Origin: Pseudomonas sp. BN417
GTDB taxonomy: Bacteria > Pseudomonadota > Gammaproteobacteria > Pseudomonadales > Pseudomonadaceae
DNA length: 64,000 nucleotides
Assembly: GCF_029871205.1 (NCBI RefSeq)
Contig: NZ_SSOJ01000164.1
Coordinates: 1-64,000 of the forward strand
Direction: 5' to 3'
Shown here piece after piece: positions 7,824 through 16,513 of this stretch. A program made the translations under genes and the position numbers. Within the stretch, counting starts at the first letter, position 1. Each line of letters begins with the position of its first letter. The notes beneath the pieces were generated by a model. That model was not told where the DNA came from. It did no database searches and saw only the letters and a list, made by a program, of their open reading frames with translations.

Positions 7824-8456
7824 ATGAGCAAACGATTGAGCGAGGAAGGTATGGACCTGCTGTTCCGCGAGGCACGTACCTACAGTGCCTGGCTGGAAAA
7901 ACCGGTCAGCGACGACACCCTGCGCCAGCTCTACGACCTGATGAAATGGGGCCCCACCAGCGCCAACTGCTGCCCGGCGCGCATCCTCTTCCTGCGTACG
8001 GAGGAGGCCAAGCGCCGGCTCCTGCCCGCGCTGGCGCCCGGCAACGTGGACAAGACCATGGCGGCGCCGGTCACGGCCATCATTGCCTACGACGTCAAGT
8101 TCTACGAGCAGCTGCCCAAGCTCTACCCGCACACCGACGCCCGTGCCTGGTTCGCCGATACCCCGGAGCTGGCGGGCATCACGGCACGGCGCAACAGCTC
8201 GCTGCAGGGCGCCTACTTCATGCTCGCGGCAAGGGCATTCGGACTGGACTGCGGGCCCATGTCCGGCTTCGACAACGCGCTGGTCGACCATGAGTTCTTC
8301 CCGGCCGACGGCCAGGGCAATGCCTTCCAGCTGGAGCACTTTCCGGACAGCCATGTGAAGACCAACTTCATCTGCAACCTGGGCTATGGCGACCCGTCCA
8401 AGCTGCATCCGCGCTCGCCGCGCCTGGAGTTCGACGAGGCCTGCAAGCTGCTGTAG
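7824..8456 (+). CDS. rutE: RutE/HadB-like nitroreductase, probable malonic semialdehyde reductase
   Basis: This 210-residue flavin reductase of the nitroreductase superfamily has the RutE signature LFREARTYSAWLEKPVSDDTL near residue 12, KWGPTSANCCPARILFL near 37-53 and a C-terminal NLGYGDP element. RutE reduces malonic semialdehyde to 3-hydroxypropionate with NAD(P)H in pyrimidine breakdown. No other rut genes are nearby, so the real substrate here may be another semialdehyde or enone. The start is an ATGATG pair with AGGAGG upstream. A four-hairpin repeat follows it. Confidence 0.8.
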   Translation: MSKRLSEEGMDLLFREARTYSAWLEKPVSDDTLRQLYDLMKWGPTSANCCPARILFLRTEEAKRRLLPALAPGNVDKTMAAPVTAIIAYDVKFYEQLPKLYPHTDARAWFADTPELAGITARRNSSLQGAYFMLAARAFGLDCGPMSGFDNALVDHEFFPADGQGNAFQLEHFPDSHVKTNFICNLGYGDPSKLHPRSPRLEFDEACKLL

Positions 8457-8467
8457 GGCTTGGGAGT

Positions 8468-8564
8468 TGTGGGGGCGATTTCAATCGCCAAGCAGACCGC
8501 AGGTCTGCCCATCGGATTGGCAGGGGCAGCTGCACTGCCCTTGGCGAATGAATTCGCCCCCACA
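8468..8564. repeat. Four-hairpin intergenic repeat, copy 2
   Basis: It has outer arms TGTGGGGGCGATTTCAATCGC (minus the last base) and GCGAATGAATTCGCCCCCACA (minus the first base), with inner hairpins GCAGACC-GCA-GGTCTGC and GGGCAGC-TGC-ACTGCCC. The two outer arms belong to different variants. Confidence 0.85.
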
Positions 8565-8713
8565 TGGCACGCCGGGGTATTGGCTTCTGCCGGGGGAGGG
8601 AGGATTGCGGCTGCGCCTCATGAGCGAAGCCGTTGCCGGGCGCCGAGGTACCTGATCAAACCGGGGCGCCGCCAGGCCGCGCAAAAGTACGAGCCGAGGC
8701 CGGCAGGGTCAAT

Positions 8714-8745
8714 TGCGATAATCGAACTTTGGTTCGATAATCGGC
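8714..8745. promoter_or_regulatory. Pair of PcaR-type boxes ahead of pcaR
   Basis: TGCGATAATCGAAC (8714-8727) and GGTTCGATAATCGGC (8731-8745) both match the PcaR consensus GTTCGATAATCGCAC. They lie 40-70 bases ahead of the pcaR start, which suggests autoregulation. Confidence 0.75.
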
Positions 8746-8777
8746 CGCAGTTGCCGTGACCGCGATCCAGCAAGGAC

Positions 8778-8785
8778 AACAAGAA
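8778..8785 (+). promoter_or_regulatory. Crc/Hfq catabolite motif at the pcaR start
   Basis: AACAAGAA fits AANAANAA and overlaps the ATG of pcaR, so Hfq/Crc binding would block initiation. Confidence 0.55.
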
Positions 8786-9627
8786 TGACCGAAGAACAGC
8801 GTGCCACCCTGCCACCCCTGGCCCCGCCCATCATCGCTTCGCCGGCCAAGCGCATCGAAGCCTTCACCGGCGACCCCAACTTCATGACCTCCCTGGCCCG
8901 GGGCCTGGCGGTGATCCACGCCTTCCAGGAGCGCAAGCGCCACCTGACCATCGCCCAGATCAGCCACCGCACCGAGATTCCGCGCGCCGCCGTGCGCCGC
9001 TGCCTGCACACCCTGATGAAGCTGGGCTATGTCACCACCGACGGGCGTACCTATTCGCTGTTGCCCAAGGTGCTGACCCTGGGCCATGCCTACCTGTCGT
9101 CGACCCCGCTGGCGGTCACTGCGCAGCCAATCCTCGACCGCCTCAGCATCCAGCTCCACGAAGCCTGTTCCATGGCCACCCTGGAAGGCGACGAGATCCT
9201 CTACATCGCCCGCTCGGCAACGCCCAACCGCCTGATCTCGGTGGACCTCAGCGTCGGCAGCCGTCTACCGGCCTACTGCACTTCCATGGGCCGCATCCTC
9301 CTGGCGGCGCTGGATGACGCGGCGTTGGACGACTACCTGGAACACGCCGACCTGCAGGTGAAGACCAGTCGCACCGTGCATACGCAGGAAGGCCTGCGCG
9401 CCAGCATCGAGGAGATCCGCCGCCAGGGCTGGGTGATCATCGACCAGGAACTGGAAATGGGCCTGCGTTCGGTGGCCGTGCCGGTGCGCGATTCCGCCGG
9501 CCAGGTGCTGGCGGCCCTCAACGTCGGCACCCATGTCGGCCGGGTCAGCCGCCAGGAGCTGGAAACCCGCTTCCTGCCGGCACTGCTGGAGGCGAGCAAG
9601 GACCTGAGCACGCGGTTGTTTCACTAA
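8785..9627 (+). CDS. pcaR: IclR-family regulator of beta-ketoadipate genes, PcaR
   Basis: This 280-residue IclR-type regulator has a winged helix at about residues 33-95 (FMTSLARGLAVIHAFQERKRHLTIAQISHRTEIPRAAVRRCL region) and an effector domain to the C-terminus. The long N-terminal arm and the ARGLAVI start of the HTH match PcaR/PobR/CatR-type members. PcaR activates pcaIJ, pcaBDC-type operons and pcaK with beta-ketoadipate as inducer. Two PcaR-like boxes precede it, and similar boxes precede pcaK and pcaI here. A Crc/Hfq motif overlaps its start codon. Confidence 0.92.
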   Translation: MTEEQRATLPPLAPPIIASPAKRIEAFTGDPNFMTSLARGLAVIHAFQERKRHLTIAQISHRTEIPRAAVRRCLHTLMKLGYVTTDGRTYSLLPKVLTLGHAYLSSTPLAVTAQPILDRLSIQLHEACSMATLEGDEILYIARSATPNRLISVDLSVGSRLPAYCTSMGRILLAALDDAALDDYLEHADLQVKTSRTVHTQEGLRASIEEIRRQGWVIIDQELEMGLRSVAVPVRDSAGQVLAALNVGTHVGRVSRQELETRFLPALLEASKDLSTRLFH

Positions 9628-9648
9628 GCTTCCGCAGGACTGCTTTTT

Positions 9649-9746
9649 TGTGGGGGCGAATTCATTCGCTAAGGGCAGCGAAGCTGCCCCCTGATTTGCC
9701 TCGGGGCAGACCTGCGGTCTGCTTAGCGATTGAAATCGCCCCCACA
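9649..9746. repeat. Four-hairpin intergenic repeat, copy 3
   Basis: The left arm contains GCGAATTCATTCGC and the right arm GCGATTGAAATCGC, flanking GGGCAGC...GCTGCCC and GCAGACC...GGTCTGC hairpins. It lies just downstream of pcaR. Confidence 0.85.
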
Positions 9747-9787
9747 AGGAGCAGCAATGCCCGACAGGCATCCCCCGGACAAACATC

Positions 9788-9822
9788 GTTCGACTATCGA
9801 ACGCTTTGCCGATTATCGAATT
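9788..9822. promoter_or_regulatory. Pair of PcaR-type boxes ahead of pcaK
   Basis: GTTCGACTATCGAAC (9788-9802) and GCCGATTATCGAATT (9808-9822) are near-consensus PcaR sites, about 200 bases before the pcaK start. Confidence 0.7.
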
Positions 9823-9880
9823 GAACCACCCGCCGACTCTTCGTAACGTCTGCACAGCCGTGCCACCAGCCAGCGCGGCC

Positions 9881-9891
9881 AATAACAACAA
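9881..9891 (+). promoter_or_regulatory. Double Crc/Hfq motif in the pcaK leader
   Basis: AATAACAACAA contains two overlapping AANAANAA matches. It lies 130 bases ahead of pcaK and immediately ahead of a small open frame that runs into the pcaK start. Confidence 0.55.
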
Positions 9892-10025
9892 TGAGAGTCA
9901 GCCCCGGCAGCAGCCTGTCGCTTCCGGGCAAGCCCTCATTCCTGTCCAGTCCGAGTCTTCCCCGTCAGAGGCCGCATAGAACGGCCCGCATGCGGAGGAG
10001 GGCCCATAACAGGAATCTTGCATGA
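9891..10025 (+). CDS. Possible 44-residue leader peptide overlapping pcaK
   Basis: An ATG at 9891, directly after the Crc/Hfq motif, opens a 44-codon frame whose TGA overlaps the ATG of pcaK (ATGA). The peptide is Ser/Pro/Arg-rich (it begins MRVSPGSSLSLPGKPSF) and resembles no family. There is no good Shine-Dalgarno upstream. If translated, it would couple pcaK translation to a Crc-controlled start. It may equally be chance. Confidence 0.25.
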   Translation: MRVSPGSSLSLPGKPSFLSSPSLPRQRPHRTARMRRRAHNRNLA

Positions 10026-11371
10026 CCAGCCCAGCCCACCTGCCGTCCGCCGGCACACTCGACGTTCAAGCCTTCATCAACGCCCAGCCGCTTTCCGCCT
10101 ATCAGTGGCGCATCGTGCTGCTGTGCTTTCTCATCGTTTTCCTCGACGGCCTGGATACCGCCGCCATGGGCTTCATCGCCCCGGCGCTGACCCAGGACTG
10201 GGGCATCGACCGCGCCAGCCTCGGCCCAGTGATGAGTGCCGCACTGATCGGCATGGTCTTCGGCGCCCTCGGCTCCGGCCCCATGGCCGACCGTTTCGGC
10301 CGCAAGGTCGTACTGGTGACCGCGGTCTTCCTGTTCGGGCTGTTCAGCCTGATCTCCGCTTTCAGCGCCAACCTCGAACAACTGCTGGTACTGCGCTTCC
10401 TCACCGGCCTCGGCCTGGGCGCCGCCATGCCCAACGCCACCACCTTGCTCTCCGAGTACACCCCCGAACGCCTCAAGTCGCTGCTGGTGACCAGCATGTT
10501 CTGCGGCTTCAACCTCGGCATGGCCTCCGGCGGCTTCGTCTCGGCGAAGATGATCCCGGCCTTCGGCTGGCACAGCCTGCTGCTGCTCGGCGGCCTGCTG
10601 CCGCTGCTGCTGGCCGTGGTGTTGCTGCTCTGGCTGCCGGAGTCGGCGCGTTTCCTGGTGGTGCGCAACCGTGGCGCGGACAAGGTGCGCCAGGTCCTGG
10701 CGCCCATTGCGCCCGGCGAGGTGGCGGTGGCCAGCGGCTTCAGCGTGCCGGAGCAGCAGACCGTACAAAGCCGCAACGTATTCCAGGTGATCTTCTCCGG
10801 CACCTACAGCGCTGGCACCCTGCTGCTCTGGCTGACCTATTTCATGGGCCTGGTGATCGTCTACCTGCTCACCAGCTGGCTGCCCACGCTGATGCGCGAC
10901 AGCGGCGCGAGCATGGAACAGGCCGCCTTCATCGGCGCACTGTTCCAGTTCGGTGGCGTGCTCAGCGCCGTGGGCGTGGGCTGGGCCATGGACCGTTTCA
11001 ACCCGCACAAGGTGATCGGCATCTTCTACCTGCTGGCGGGCGTCTTCGCCTACTGCGTGGGCCAGAGCCTGGGCGAGGTGACCCTGCTCGCCACCCTGGT
11101 GCTGCTGGCCGGCATGTGCGTCAACGGCGCGCAATCGGCGATGCCGTCCCTGGCGGCGCGTTTCTACCCGACCCTGGGCCGCGCCACCGGGGTGTCCTGG
11201 ATGCTCGGCATCGGCCGCTTCGGCGCGATCCTCGGCGCCTGGATCGGCGCGACCCTGCTGGGCCTGGGCTGGAATTTCGAACAAGTGCTGACGGCGCTGG
11301 TGGTGCCTGCCGCCATCGCCACGACGGCGGTGATCATCAAGGGGATGGTCAGCCACGCCGACGCCACCTGA
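10022..11371 (+). CDS. pcaK: 4-hydroxybenzoate/protocatechuate MFS symporter PcaK
   Basis: This 449-residue, 12-helix major-facilitator protein of the aromatic acid:H+ symporter family has the conserved DGLDTAAMGFIAPAL motif in helix 1 (about residues 40-54) and the loop 2-3 motif GPMADRFGRK. Length and N-terminus match PcaK, which imports 4-hydroxybenzoate and protocatechuate across the inner membrane and also aids chemotaxis in P. putida. AGGAA precedes the ATG. PcaR-like boxes and Crc/Hfq motifs lie in its leader. It is the only gene between pcaR and benR. Confidence 0.92.
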   Translation: MTSPAHLPSAGTLDVQAFINAQPLSAYQWRIVLLCFLIVFLDGLDTAAMGFIAPALTQDWGIDRASLGPVMSAALIGMVFGALGSGPMADRFGRKVVLVTAVFLFGLFSLISAFSANLEQLLVLRFLTGLGLGAAMPNATTLLSEYTPERLKSLLVTSMFCGFNLGMASGGFVSAKMIPAFGWHSLLLLGGLLPLLLAVVLLLWLPESARFLVVRNRGADKVRQVLAPIAPGEVAVASGFSVPEQQTVQSRNVFQVIFSGTYSAGTLLLWLTYFMGLVIVYLLTSWLPTLMRDSGASMEQAAFIGALFQFGGVLSAVGVGWAMDRFNPHKVIGIFYLLAGVFAYCVGQSLGEVTLLATLVLLAGMCVNGAQSAMPSLAARFYPTLGRATGVSWMLGIGRFGAILGAWIGATLLGLGWNFEQVLTALVVPAAIATTAVIIKGMVSHADAT

Positions 11372-11515
11372 GCCTCGGTCGATGATCTGTAACCGTTTAT
11401 CTCTACCCGAGGCATGCAGGAGAAGGGTCACATAGAATCGCGGTAACGGTCCGCGGGCGCTTGCCGGAAATGGCCTGACGCCCGCGGCATACAACAACTA
11501 GAAGAGTGCCTGCTG

Positions 11516-12475
11516 ATGGATAGTCGCCTGCTGAGTGAGCGCAGTAGGGTGTTCGAGCGTGCGGACCCCTATGCGGTGTCCGGATATGTGAACCAGCATG
11601 TCGGCTCGCATTGCATCCGGCTGCCCGCCGCCGGCCATCCCCAGGCCAGCCTGAACCACCGCAAGTTCGCCAACCTCGACCTCTGTCGCATCAGCTATGG
11701 CGGCAGTGTGCGGGTCACCTCGCCGGCGCTGGAAACCATCTACCACCTGCAGATCCTTCTCAGCGGCCATTGCCTGTGGCGCGGTCACAAGGAAGAGCAC
11801 TACCTGGCGCCGGGAGAGCTGTTGCTGATCAACCCCGATGACCCGGTGGACCTGACCTACTCGGACGACTGCGAGAAGTTCATCCTGAAGATGCCGACCA
11901 CGCTGCTCGATTCCATCTGCGACGAGCAACGCTGGCACCGGCCGAGCTCCGGTGTTCGTTTCCTGCAGAACAACTACCGGCTCGACGAACTGGAGGGCTT
12001 CGTCAACCTGCTGGCCATGGTCTGCCAGGAGGCTGAGGCCAGCGAGCCGCTGTTGCGGGTGCAGGAGCATTACGCGCAGATAGTCGCGAGCAAGATGCTG
12101 ACCCTGATGAAGACCAACATCAGCCGCGAGGGCCTGGGCTGCCAGGCGGCCTCCTTCGATCGCATCCTCGCCTACATCGAGCACAACCTGAAGCAGGACA
12201 TCAGTAGCGAATTCCTGGCCCGCCAGGCGAGCATGAGCCTGCGTTCCCTCTACGCGCTGTTCGAGCGCCACCTGGGCACCACGCCCAAGCACTACATCCG
12301 CCAGAAGAAGCTGGAACGCATCCGCGCCTGCCTGGCCGACCCCAGCTGCAACGTGCGCAGTGTCACCGAGCTGGCCCTGGACTACGGCTTCCTGCACCTG
12401 GGGCGATTCTCCGAGAGCTACAAGGCCCAGTTTGGTGAACTGCCGTCGGATACCCTCAAGCGGCGGGGGCTGTAG
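11516..12475 (+). CDS. benR: AraC/XylS-family activator BenR
   Basis: This 319-residue protein has an N-terminal effector/dimerisation domain and a C-terminal double helix-turn-helix (about residues 215-315), ending in the AraC signature LALDYGFLHLGRFSESYKAQFGELPSDTLKRRG. It matches the BenR/XylS type in length and position. BenR activates benABCD in response to benzoate. XylS-type binding repeats lie just ahead of benA, 160 bases downstream. An AACAACTAGAAGAG stretch before the ATG includes the ribosome-binding site and a near-match to the Crc/Hfq motif. A four-hairpin repeat separates it from the benA promoter. Confidence 0.9.
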   Translation: MDSRLLSERSRVFERADPYAVSGYVNQHVGSHCIRLPAAGHPQASLNHRKFANLDLCRISYGGSVRVTSPALETIYHLQILLSGHCLWRGHKEEHYLAPGELLLINPDDPVDLTYSDDCEKFILKMPTTLLDSICDEQRWHRPSSGVRFLQNNYRLDELEGFVNLLAMVCQEAEASEPLLRVQEHYAQIVASKMLTLMKTNISREGLGCQAASFDRILAYIEHNLKQDISSEFLARQASMSLRSLYALFERHLGTTPKHYIRQKKLERIRACLADPSCNVRSVTELALDYGFLHLGRFSESYKAQFGELPSDTLKRRGL

Positions 12476-12487
12476 CTCACAGCTTTC

Positions 12488-12584
12488 TGTGGGGGCGAAT
12501 TCATTCGCCAAGCAGACCGCAGGTCTGCCCTGAGACATTGATGGGGCAGCTGCGCTGCCCTTAGCGAATGAATTCGCCCCCACA
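12488..12584. repeat. Four-hairpin intergenic repeat, copy 4
   Basis: Both outer arms are the GCGAATTCATTCGC type and can pair with each other; the inner hairpins are GCAGACC...GGTCTGC and GGGCAGC...GCTGCCC. It lies between benR and the benA promoter. Confidence 0.85.
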
Positions 12585-12635
12585 AGGTTATGAGCCGCAC
12601 CCCGTACCACCGCCTCGCTACAACCACCACCCTTC

Positions 12636-12671
12636 TGCAAAAAACGGATAGCGATCTGCAAAAAGCGGATA
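12636..12671 (+). promoter_or_regulatory. Tandem BenR/XylS binding sites ahead of benA
   Basis: TGCAAAAAACGGATA (12636-12650) and TGCAAAAAGCGGATA (12657-12671) are direct repeats 21 bp apart. Both match the XylS/BenR core TGCA-N6-GGNTA known from the Pm and Pben promoters. The benA ATG is 64 bases downstream. Confidence 0.92.
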
Positions 12672-12709
12672 TTGCCGTTCGCCGCGCATCCCTAACCTGA
12701 CCTGGCCTG

Positions 12710-12720
12710 AACAATAACAA
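12710..12720 (+). promoter_or_regulatory. Double Crc/Hfq motif ahead of benA
   Basis: AACAATAACAA holds two overlapping AANAANAA matches directly before the CGGAGG ribosome-binding site of benA. Confidence 0.7.
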
Positions 12721-12734
12721 CGGAGGCCCTGGCC

Positions 12735-14093
12735 ATGTCCCTGGGATTCGACTTTCTGAATTCGCTGCTTGATGAAGACAAGGAGAAGGGCATCTACCGC
12801 TGCAAGCGGGAGATGTTCACCGACCCGCGTCTGTTCGATCTGGAAATGAAACACATCTTCGAAGGCAACTGGCTGTACCTCGCCCACGAGAGCCAGATTC
12901 CCGAGAAGAACGACTACCTCACCCTGACCATGGGGCGCCAGCCGATCTTCATCGCGCGCAACAAGGACGGAGTGCTGAACGCCTTCCTCAATGCCTGCAG
13001 CCACCGTGGCGCACAGCTGTGCCGGCACAAGAGCGGCAACCGTTCCTCCTACACCTGCCCCTTCCACGGCTGGACCTTCAACAACTCCGGCAAGCTGCTG
13101 AAGGTCAAGGACCCGGCCGAGGCCGGCTACCCGTCCAGCTTCAACTGCGAAGGCTCCCACGACCTCACCAAGGTCGCCCGTTTCGAGTCCTATCGCGGCT
13201 TCCTCTTCGGCAGCCTGAACCCCGACGTCAAGCCCCTGGTCGAGCACCTCGGCGAGTCGGCGAAGATCATCGACATGATCGTCGACCAGTCCCCCGAGGG
13301 CCTGGAAGTCCTGCGCGGATCAAGCAGCTACATCTACGAGGGCAACTGGAAGCTGACCGCCGAGAACGGCGCCGACGGCTACCACGTGAGCTCCGTGCAC
13401 TGGAACTACGCCGCCACCCAGAACCAGCGCAAGCAGCGCGAGGCGGGTGAAGAGATCAAGACCATGAGCGCCGGCGCCTGGGCCAAGAACGGCGGAGGTT
13501 TCTACTCCTTCGACCACGGCCACTTGCTGCTCTGGACCCGCTGGGCCAACCCCGAGGACCGTCCGCTCTACGAGCGTCGTGACGAGCTGGCCCAGGATTT
13601 CGGCCAGGCCCGCGCCGACTGGATGATCGAGAACTCGCGCAACCTCTGCCTGTACCCGAACGTCTACCTGATGGACCAGTTCAGCTCGCAGATCCGCATC
13701 GCCCGGCCGATCTCGGTCAACCAGACCGAAATCACCATCTACTGCATCGCGCCCAAGGGCGAGAGTGCTGATGCCCGCGCCAAGCGCATCCGCCAGTACG
13801 AGGACTTCTTCAACGTCAGCGGCATGGCCACCCCGGACGACCTGGAGGAGTTCCGCTCCTGCCAGCTGGGCTACCAGGGCAGCCGCGGCTGGAACGACAT
13901 GTCCCGCGGTGCCGAGCACTGGGTGGAAGGCGCCGACGCCGCCGCCCAGGAGATCGACCTGCACCCGCTGCTCTCCGGCGTGCGCACCGAGGACGAAGGC
14001 CTGTTCGTGCTGCAACACAAGTACTGGCAGGAAACCATGCTCAAGGCCGCCGCGGCCGAGCAGCAACTGATCCCCGTGGAGGCCGTGCAATGA
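12735..14093 (+). CDS. benA: Benzoate 1,2-dioxygenase large (alpha) subunit
   Basis: This 452-residue Rieske oxygenase alpha subunit has the [2Fe-2S] Rieske ligands Cys88-x-His90 and Cys108-x2-His111 (CPFHGW). The mononuclear iron site includes His217 and His222 in DGYHVSSVH. The opening [12 protein letters not shown] and the body match BenA/XylX-type enzymes. With BenB and BenC it converts benzoate, O2 and NADH to the cis-1,2-dihydrodiol of benzoate. It starts 64 bases after tandem BenR sites, with a Crc/Hfq motif before the ribosome-binding site, and overlaps benB by four bases. Confidence 0.97.
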   Translation: MSLGFDFLNSLLDEDKEKGIYRCKREMFTDPRLFDLEMKHIFEGNWLYLAHESQIPEKNDYLTLTMGRQPIFIARNKDGVLNAFLNACSHRGAQLCRHKSGNRSSYTCPFHGWTFNNSGKLLKVKDPAEAGYPSSFNCEGSHDLTKVARFESYRGFLFGSLNPDVKPLVEHLGESAKIIDMIVDQSPEGLEVLRGSSSYIYEGNWKLTAENGADGYHVSSVHWNYAATQNQRKQREAGEEIKTMSAGAWAKNGGGFYSFDHGHLLLWTRWANPEDRPLYERRDELAQDFGQARADWMIENSRNLCLYPNVYLMDQFSSQIRIARPISVNQTEITIYCIAPKGESADARAKRIRQYEDFFNVSGMATPDDLEEFRSCQLGYQGSRGWNDMSRGAEHWVEGADAAAQEIDLHPLLSGVRTEDEGLFVLQHKYWQETMLKAAAAEQQLIPVEAVQ

Positions 14094-14578
14094 GCATCAC
14101 TTACGACGCCGTGCGCGACTTCCTCTACCGCGAAGCGCGCTACCTGGACGACAAGGACTGGGACAACTGGCTGGAGCTGTATGCCAGCGACGCCACGTTC
14201 TGGATGCCGTCCTGGGACGACCGCGACGAGCTGACCGAAGACCCGCAGACCGAAATCTCGCTGATCTGGTACGGCAACCGGGGCGGCCTGGAAGACCGGG
14301 TGTTCCGCATCAAGACCGATCGCTCCAGCGCGACCATGCCGGACACCCGCACCTCCCACAACATCAGCAACATCGAGATCCTCGAAGTCGCCGATGGCCT
14401 GTGCCAGGTGCGCTTCAACTGGCACACCCTGAGCTTCCGCTACAAGACCGTGGACAGCTATTTCGGCACCAGCTTCTACACCCTCGACGTGCGCGGCGAG
14501 AGCCCGCTGATCAAGGCGAAGAAGGTGGTTCTGAAGAACGATTACGTACGTCAAGTCATCGACGTCTATCACATCTAG
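14090..14578 (+). CDS. benB: Benzoate 1,2-dioxygenase small (beta) subunit
   Basis: This 162-residue protein has the SnoaL/NTF2-like fold of ring-hydroxylating dioxygenase beta subunits, with the usual [19 protein letters not shown] start and the [15 protein letters not shown] block. It has no redox centre and holds the alpha3-beta3 oligomer together. Its ATG overlaps the TGA of benA (ATGA), and benC follows after ten bases. Confidence 0.96.
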   Translation: MSITYDAVRDFLYREARYLDDKDWDNWLELYASDATFWMPSWDDRDELTEDPQTEISLIWYGNRGGLEDRVFRIKTDRSSATMPDTRTSHNISNIEILEVADGLCQVRFNWHTLSFRYKTVDSYFGTSFYTLDVRGESPLIKAKKVVLKNDYVRQVIDVYHI

Positions 14579-14588
14579 GGTGGTCGCC

Positions 14589-15602
14589 ATGTCCCATAAA
14601 ATCGCACTGAACTTCGAAGACGGCGTCACCCGTTTCATCGACGCCAACCCCAGCGAAACCGTGGCCGACGCGGCCTATCGCCAGGGCATCAATATCCCGC
14701 TGGACTGCCGCGACGGCGCCTGCGGCACCTGCAAGTGCTTCGCCGAAGCCGGCCGCTACGACATGGGCCAGGACTACATCGAGGACGCACTGAGCGAAGA
14801 GGAAGCCGCCCAGGGCTACGTGCTCACCTGCCAGATGCGCGCCGAGAGCGACTGCGTGGTGCGGGTCCCGGTGTCCTCCGAGGTCTGCAAGACCCAGCAG
14901 GCCAGCTTCGAGGCCAGCATCAGCGCCGTGCGCCAGCTGTCCGACAGCACCATCTCGCTGTCGATCAAGGGCGAGTCCCTGAGCAAGCTGGCCTTCCTGC
15001 CGGGCCAGTACGTCAACCTCCAGGTGCCGGGCAGCGAGCAGACCCGCGCCTACTCCTTCAGCTCCCTGCAGAAGGACGGCGAAGTCAGCTTCCTGATCCG
15101 CAACGTGCCGGGCGGCCTGATGAGCAGCTTCCTTACGGGTCTCGCCAAGGCCGGCGACAGCATGACCCTGGCAGGCCCGCTGGGCAGCTTCTACCTGCGC
15201 GATATCCGCCGTCCCTTGCTGCTGCTGGCCGGCGGCACCGGCCTGGCGCCCTTCACCGCGATGCTGGAGAAGATCGCGGAAGAAGGCAGCGAACACCCGC
15301 TGCACCTGATCTACGGCGTGACCCACGACCATGACCTGGTGGAGATGGACAAGCTCGAGACCTTCGTCGCGCGCATCCCCAACTTCACCTGGAGCGCTTG
15401 CGTGTCCAGCCCTGAGAGCAGCTACCCGCAGAAGGGCTACGTGACCCACCACATCATGCCTGCACACCTCAACGAAGGTGACGTGGATGTCTACCTGTGC
15501 GGCCCGCCGCCCATGGTGGAGTCGGTGAACCAGTTCATCCGTGACCAGGGCATCGCGCCGGCCAACTTCTACTACGAGAAGTTCGCTGCCAGCGCTGCAT
15601 GA
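14589..15602 (+). CDS. benC: Benzoate 1,2-dioxygenase electron-transfer reductase
   Basis: This 337-residue reductase combines a plant-type [2Fe-2S] ferredoxin domain (Cys40-x4-Cys45-x2-Cys48, with the fourth Cys near 83), an FAD domain (RAYSFSS, about 155-161) and an NAD domain (GGTGLAPF; CGPPPM near the C-terminus). It passes electrons from NADH to BenA. The ATG at 14589 fits family length; a GTG nine bases upstream would add three residues. A palindromic repeat separates it from benD. Confidence 0.95.
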   Translation: MSHKIALNFEDGVTRFIDANPSETVADAAYRQGINIPLDCRDGACGTCKCFAEAGRYDMGQDYIEDALSEEEAAQGYVLTCQMRAESDCVVRVPVSSEVCKTQQASFEASISAVRQLSDSTISLSIKGESLSKLAFLPGQYVNLQVPGSEQTRAYSFSSLQKDGEVSFLIRNVPGGLMSSFLTGLAKAGDSMTLAGPLGSFYLRDIRRPLLLLAGGTGLAPFTAMLEKIAEEGSEHPLHLIYGVTHDHDLVEMDKLETFVARIPNFTWSACVSSPESSYPQKGYVTHHIMPAHLNEGDVDVYLCGPPPMVESVNQFIRDQGIAPANFYYEKFAASAA

Positions 15603-15606
15603 GTCA

Positions 15607-15696
15607 CCCCTCTCCCTTCAGGGAGAGGGGCCGGGGGAGAGGGTGCTGCCGTTGATGGCTCTCTCCCCAGCCCTCTCCCGCAAGCGGGAGAGGGGG
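15607..15696. repeat. CCCTCTCCC palindromic repeat between benC and benD
   Basis: CCCCTCTCCC-TTCA-GGGAGAGGGG is followed by CCCTCTCCCGC-AA-GCGGGAGAGGG, two strong hairpins in tandem. A fragment of the same family lies near 290-320. Confidence 0.85.
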
Positions 15697-15720
15697 CCAA
15701 CAACTTTGGGGTGCATTGCC

Positions 15721-16497
15721 ATGAACAACAGATTCCAAGACAAGGTCGCGCTGGTCACCGGCGCGGCGCAAGGCATCGGCCGCCGGGTCGCCGAGCGGCT
15801 GGCGGAGGAGGGGGCACGCGTGGTGGTGGTGGACCGCTCCGAGCTGGTCTTCGAACTGCAGGACCAACTGGGGCAGGGGGCCGAGGTGCTGGCCCTGACC
15901 GCCGACCTTGAACAGTACGCCGAATGCCACCGGGTAGCCGCCGCCGCCGTCGAGCGCTTCGGCCGCCTGGACATCCTGGTCAACAACGTGGGCGGCACCA
16001 TCTGGGCCAAGCCCTTCGAGCACTACCAGGAGCACGAGATCGAAGCCGAAGTGCGGCGCTCGCTGTTCCCCACGCTCTGGTGCTGCCATGCCGTGCTGCC
16101 CTACATGTTGGAGCAGGCCGCAGGCGCCATCGTCAATGTTTCCTCCATCGCCACGCGCAGCGTCAACCGCGTGCCCTACGGCGCGGCCAAGGGTGGGGTG
16201 AACGCGCTGACCGCCTGCCTGGCCTTCGAGAACGCCGGCCGTGGCATCCGCGTCAACGCCACCGCACCGGGCGGTACCGAGGCACCGCCGCGGCGCATCC
16301 CGCGCAACGCGGCCGAGCAGAGCGAGCAGGAAAAGCTCTGGTACCAGCAGATCGTCGACCAGACGGTCGACAGCAGCCTGATGAAACGCTACGGCACCAT
16401 CGACGAACAGGCCGGCGCGATCCTCTTCCTCGCCTCGGACGACGCCTCCTACATCACCGGCGTGACCCTGCCGGTGGGCGGAGGTGACCTGGGCTAA
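15721..16497 (+). CDS. benD: 1,6-dihydroxycyclohexa-2,4-diene-1-carboxylate dehydrogenase
   Basis: This 258-residue short-chain dehydrogenase has the NAD motif TGAAQGIGR (14-22), NNVGG near residue 87, and the catalytic Ser-Tyr-Lys set (VSS; YGAAK). BenD oxidises and decarboxylates the benzoate dihydrodiol to catechol and NADH. The start at 15721 has only a weak GGGGTG ahead of it; the ribosome-binding region follows the CCCTCTCC repeat. The catechol produced requires the cat genes, which are not in this window. Confidence 0.94.
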   Translation: MNNRFQDKVALVTGAAQGIGRRVAERLAEEGARVVVVDRSELVFELQDQLGQGAEVLALTADLEQYAECHRVAAAAVERFGRLDILVNNVGGTIWAKPFEHYQEHEIEAEVRRSLFPTLWCCHAVLPYMLEQAAGAIVNVSSIATRSVNRVPYGAAKGGVNALTACLAFENAGRGIRVNATAPGGTEAPPRRIPRNAAEQSEQEKLWYQQIVDQTVDSSLMKRYGTIDEQAGAILFLASDDASYITGVTLPVGGGDLG

Positions 16498-16513
16498 GCA
16501 GCAACAGCCAGTC

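Noticed and set aside
7824-8456. Part of a pyrimidine-degradation (rut) operon
   Set aside because: No rutA, B, C, D, F or G genes are nearby; only the RutE-like reductase is present.
9965-11497. Long minus-strand frame opposite pcaK
   Set aside because: Gln/His/Glu-rich shadow frame; pcaK on the plus strand has clear family motifs.
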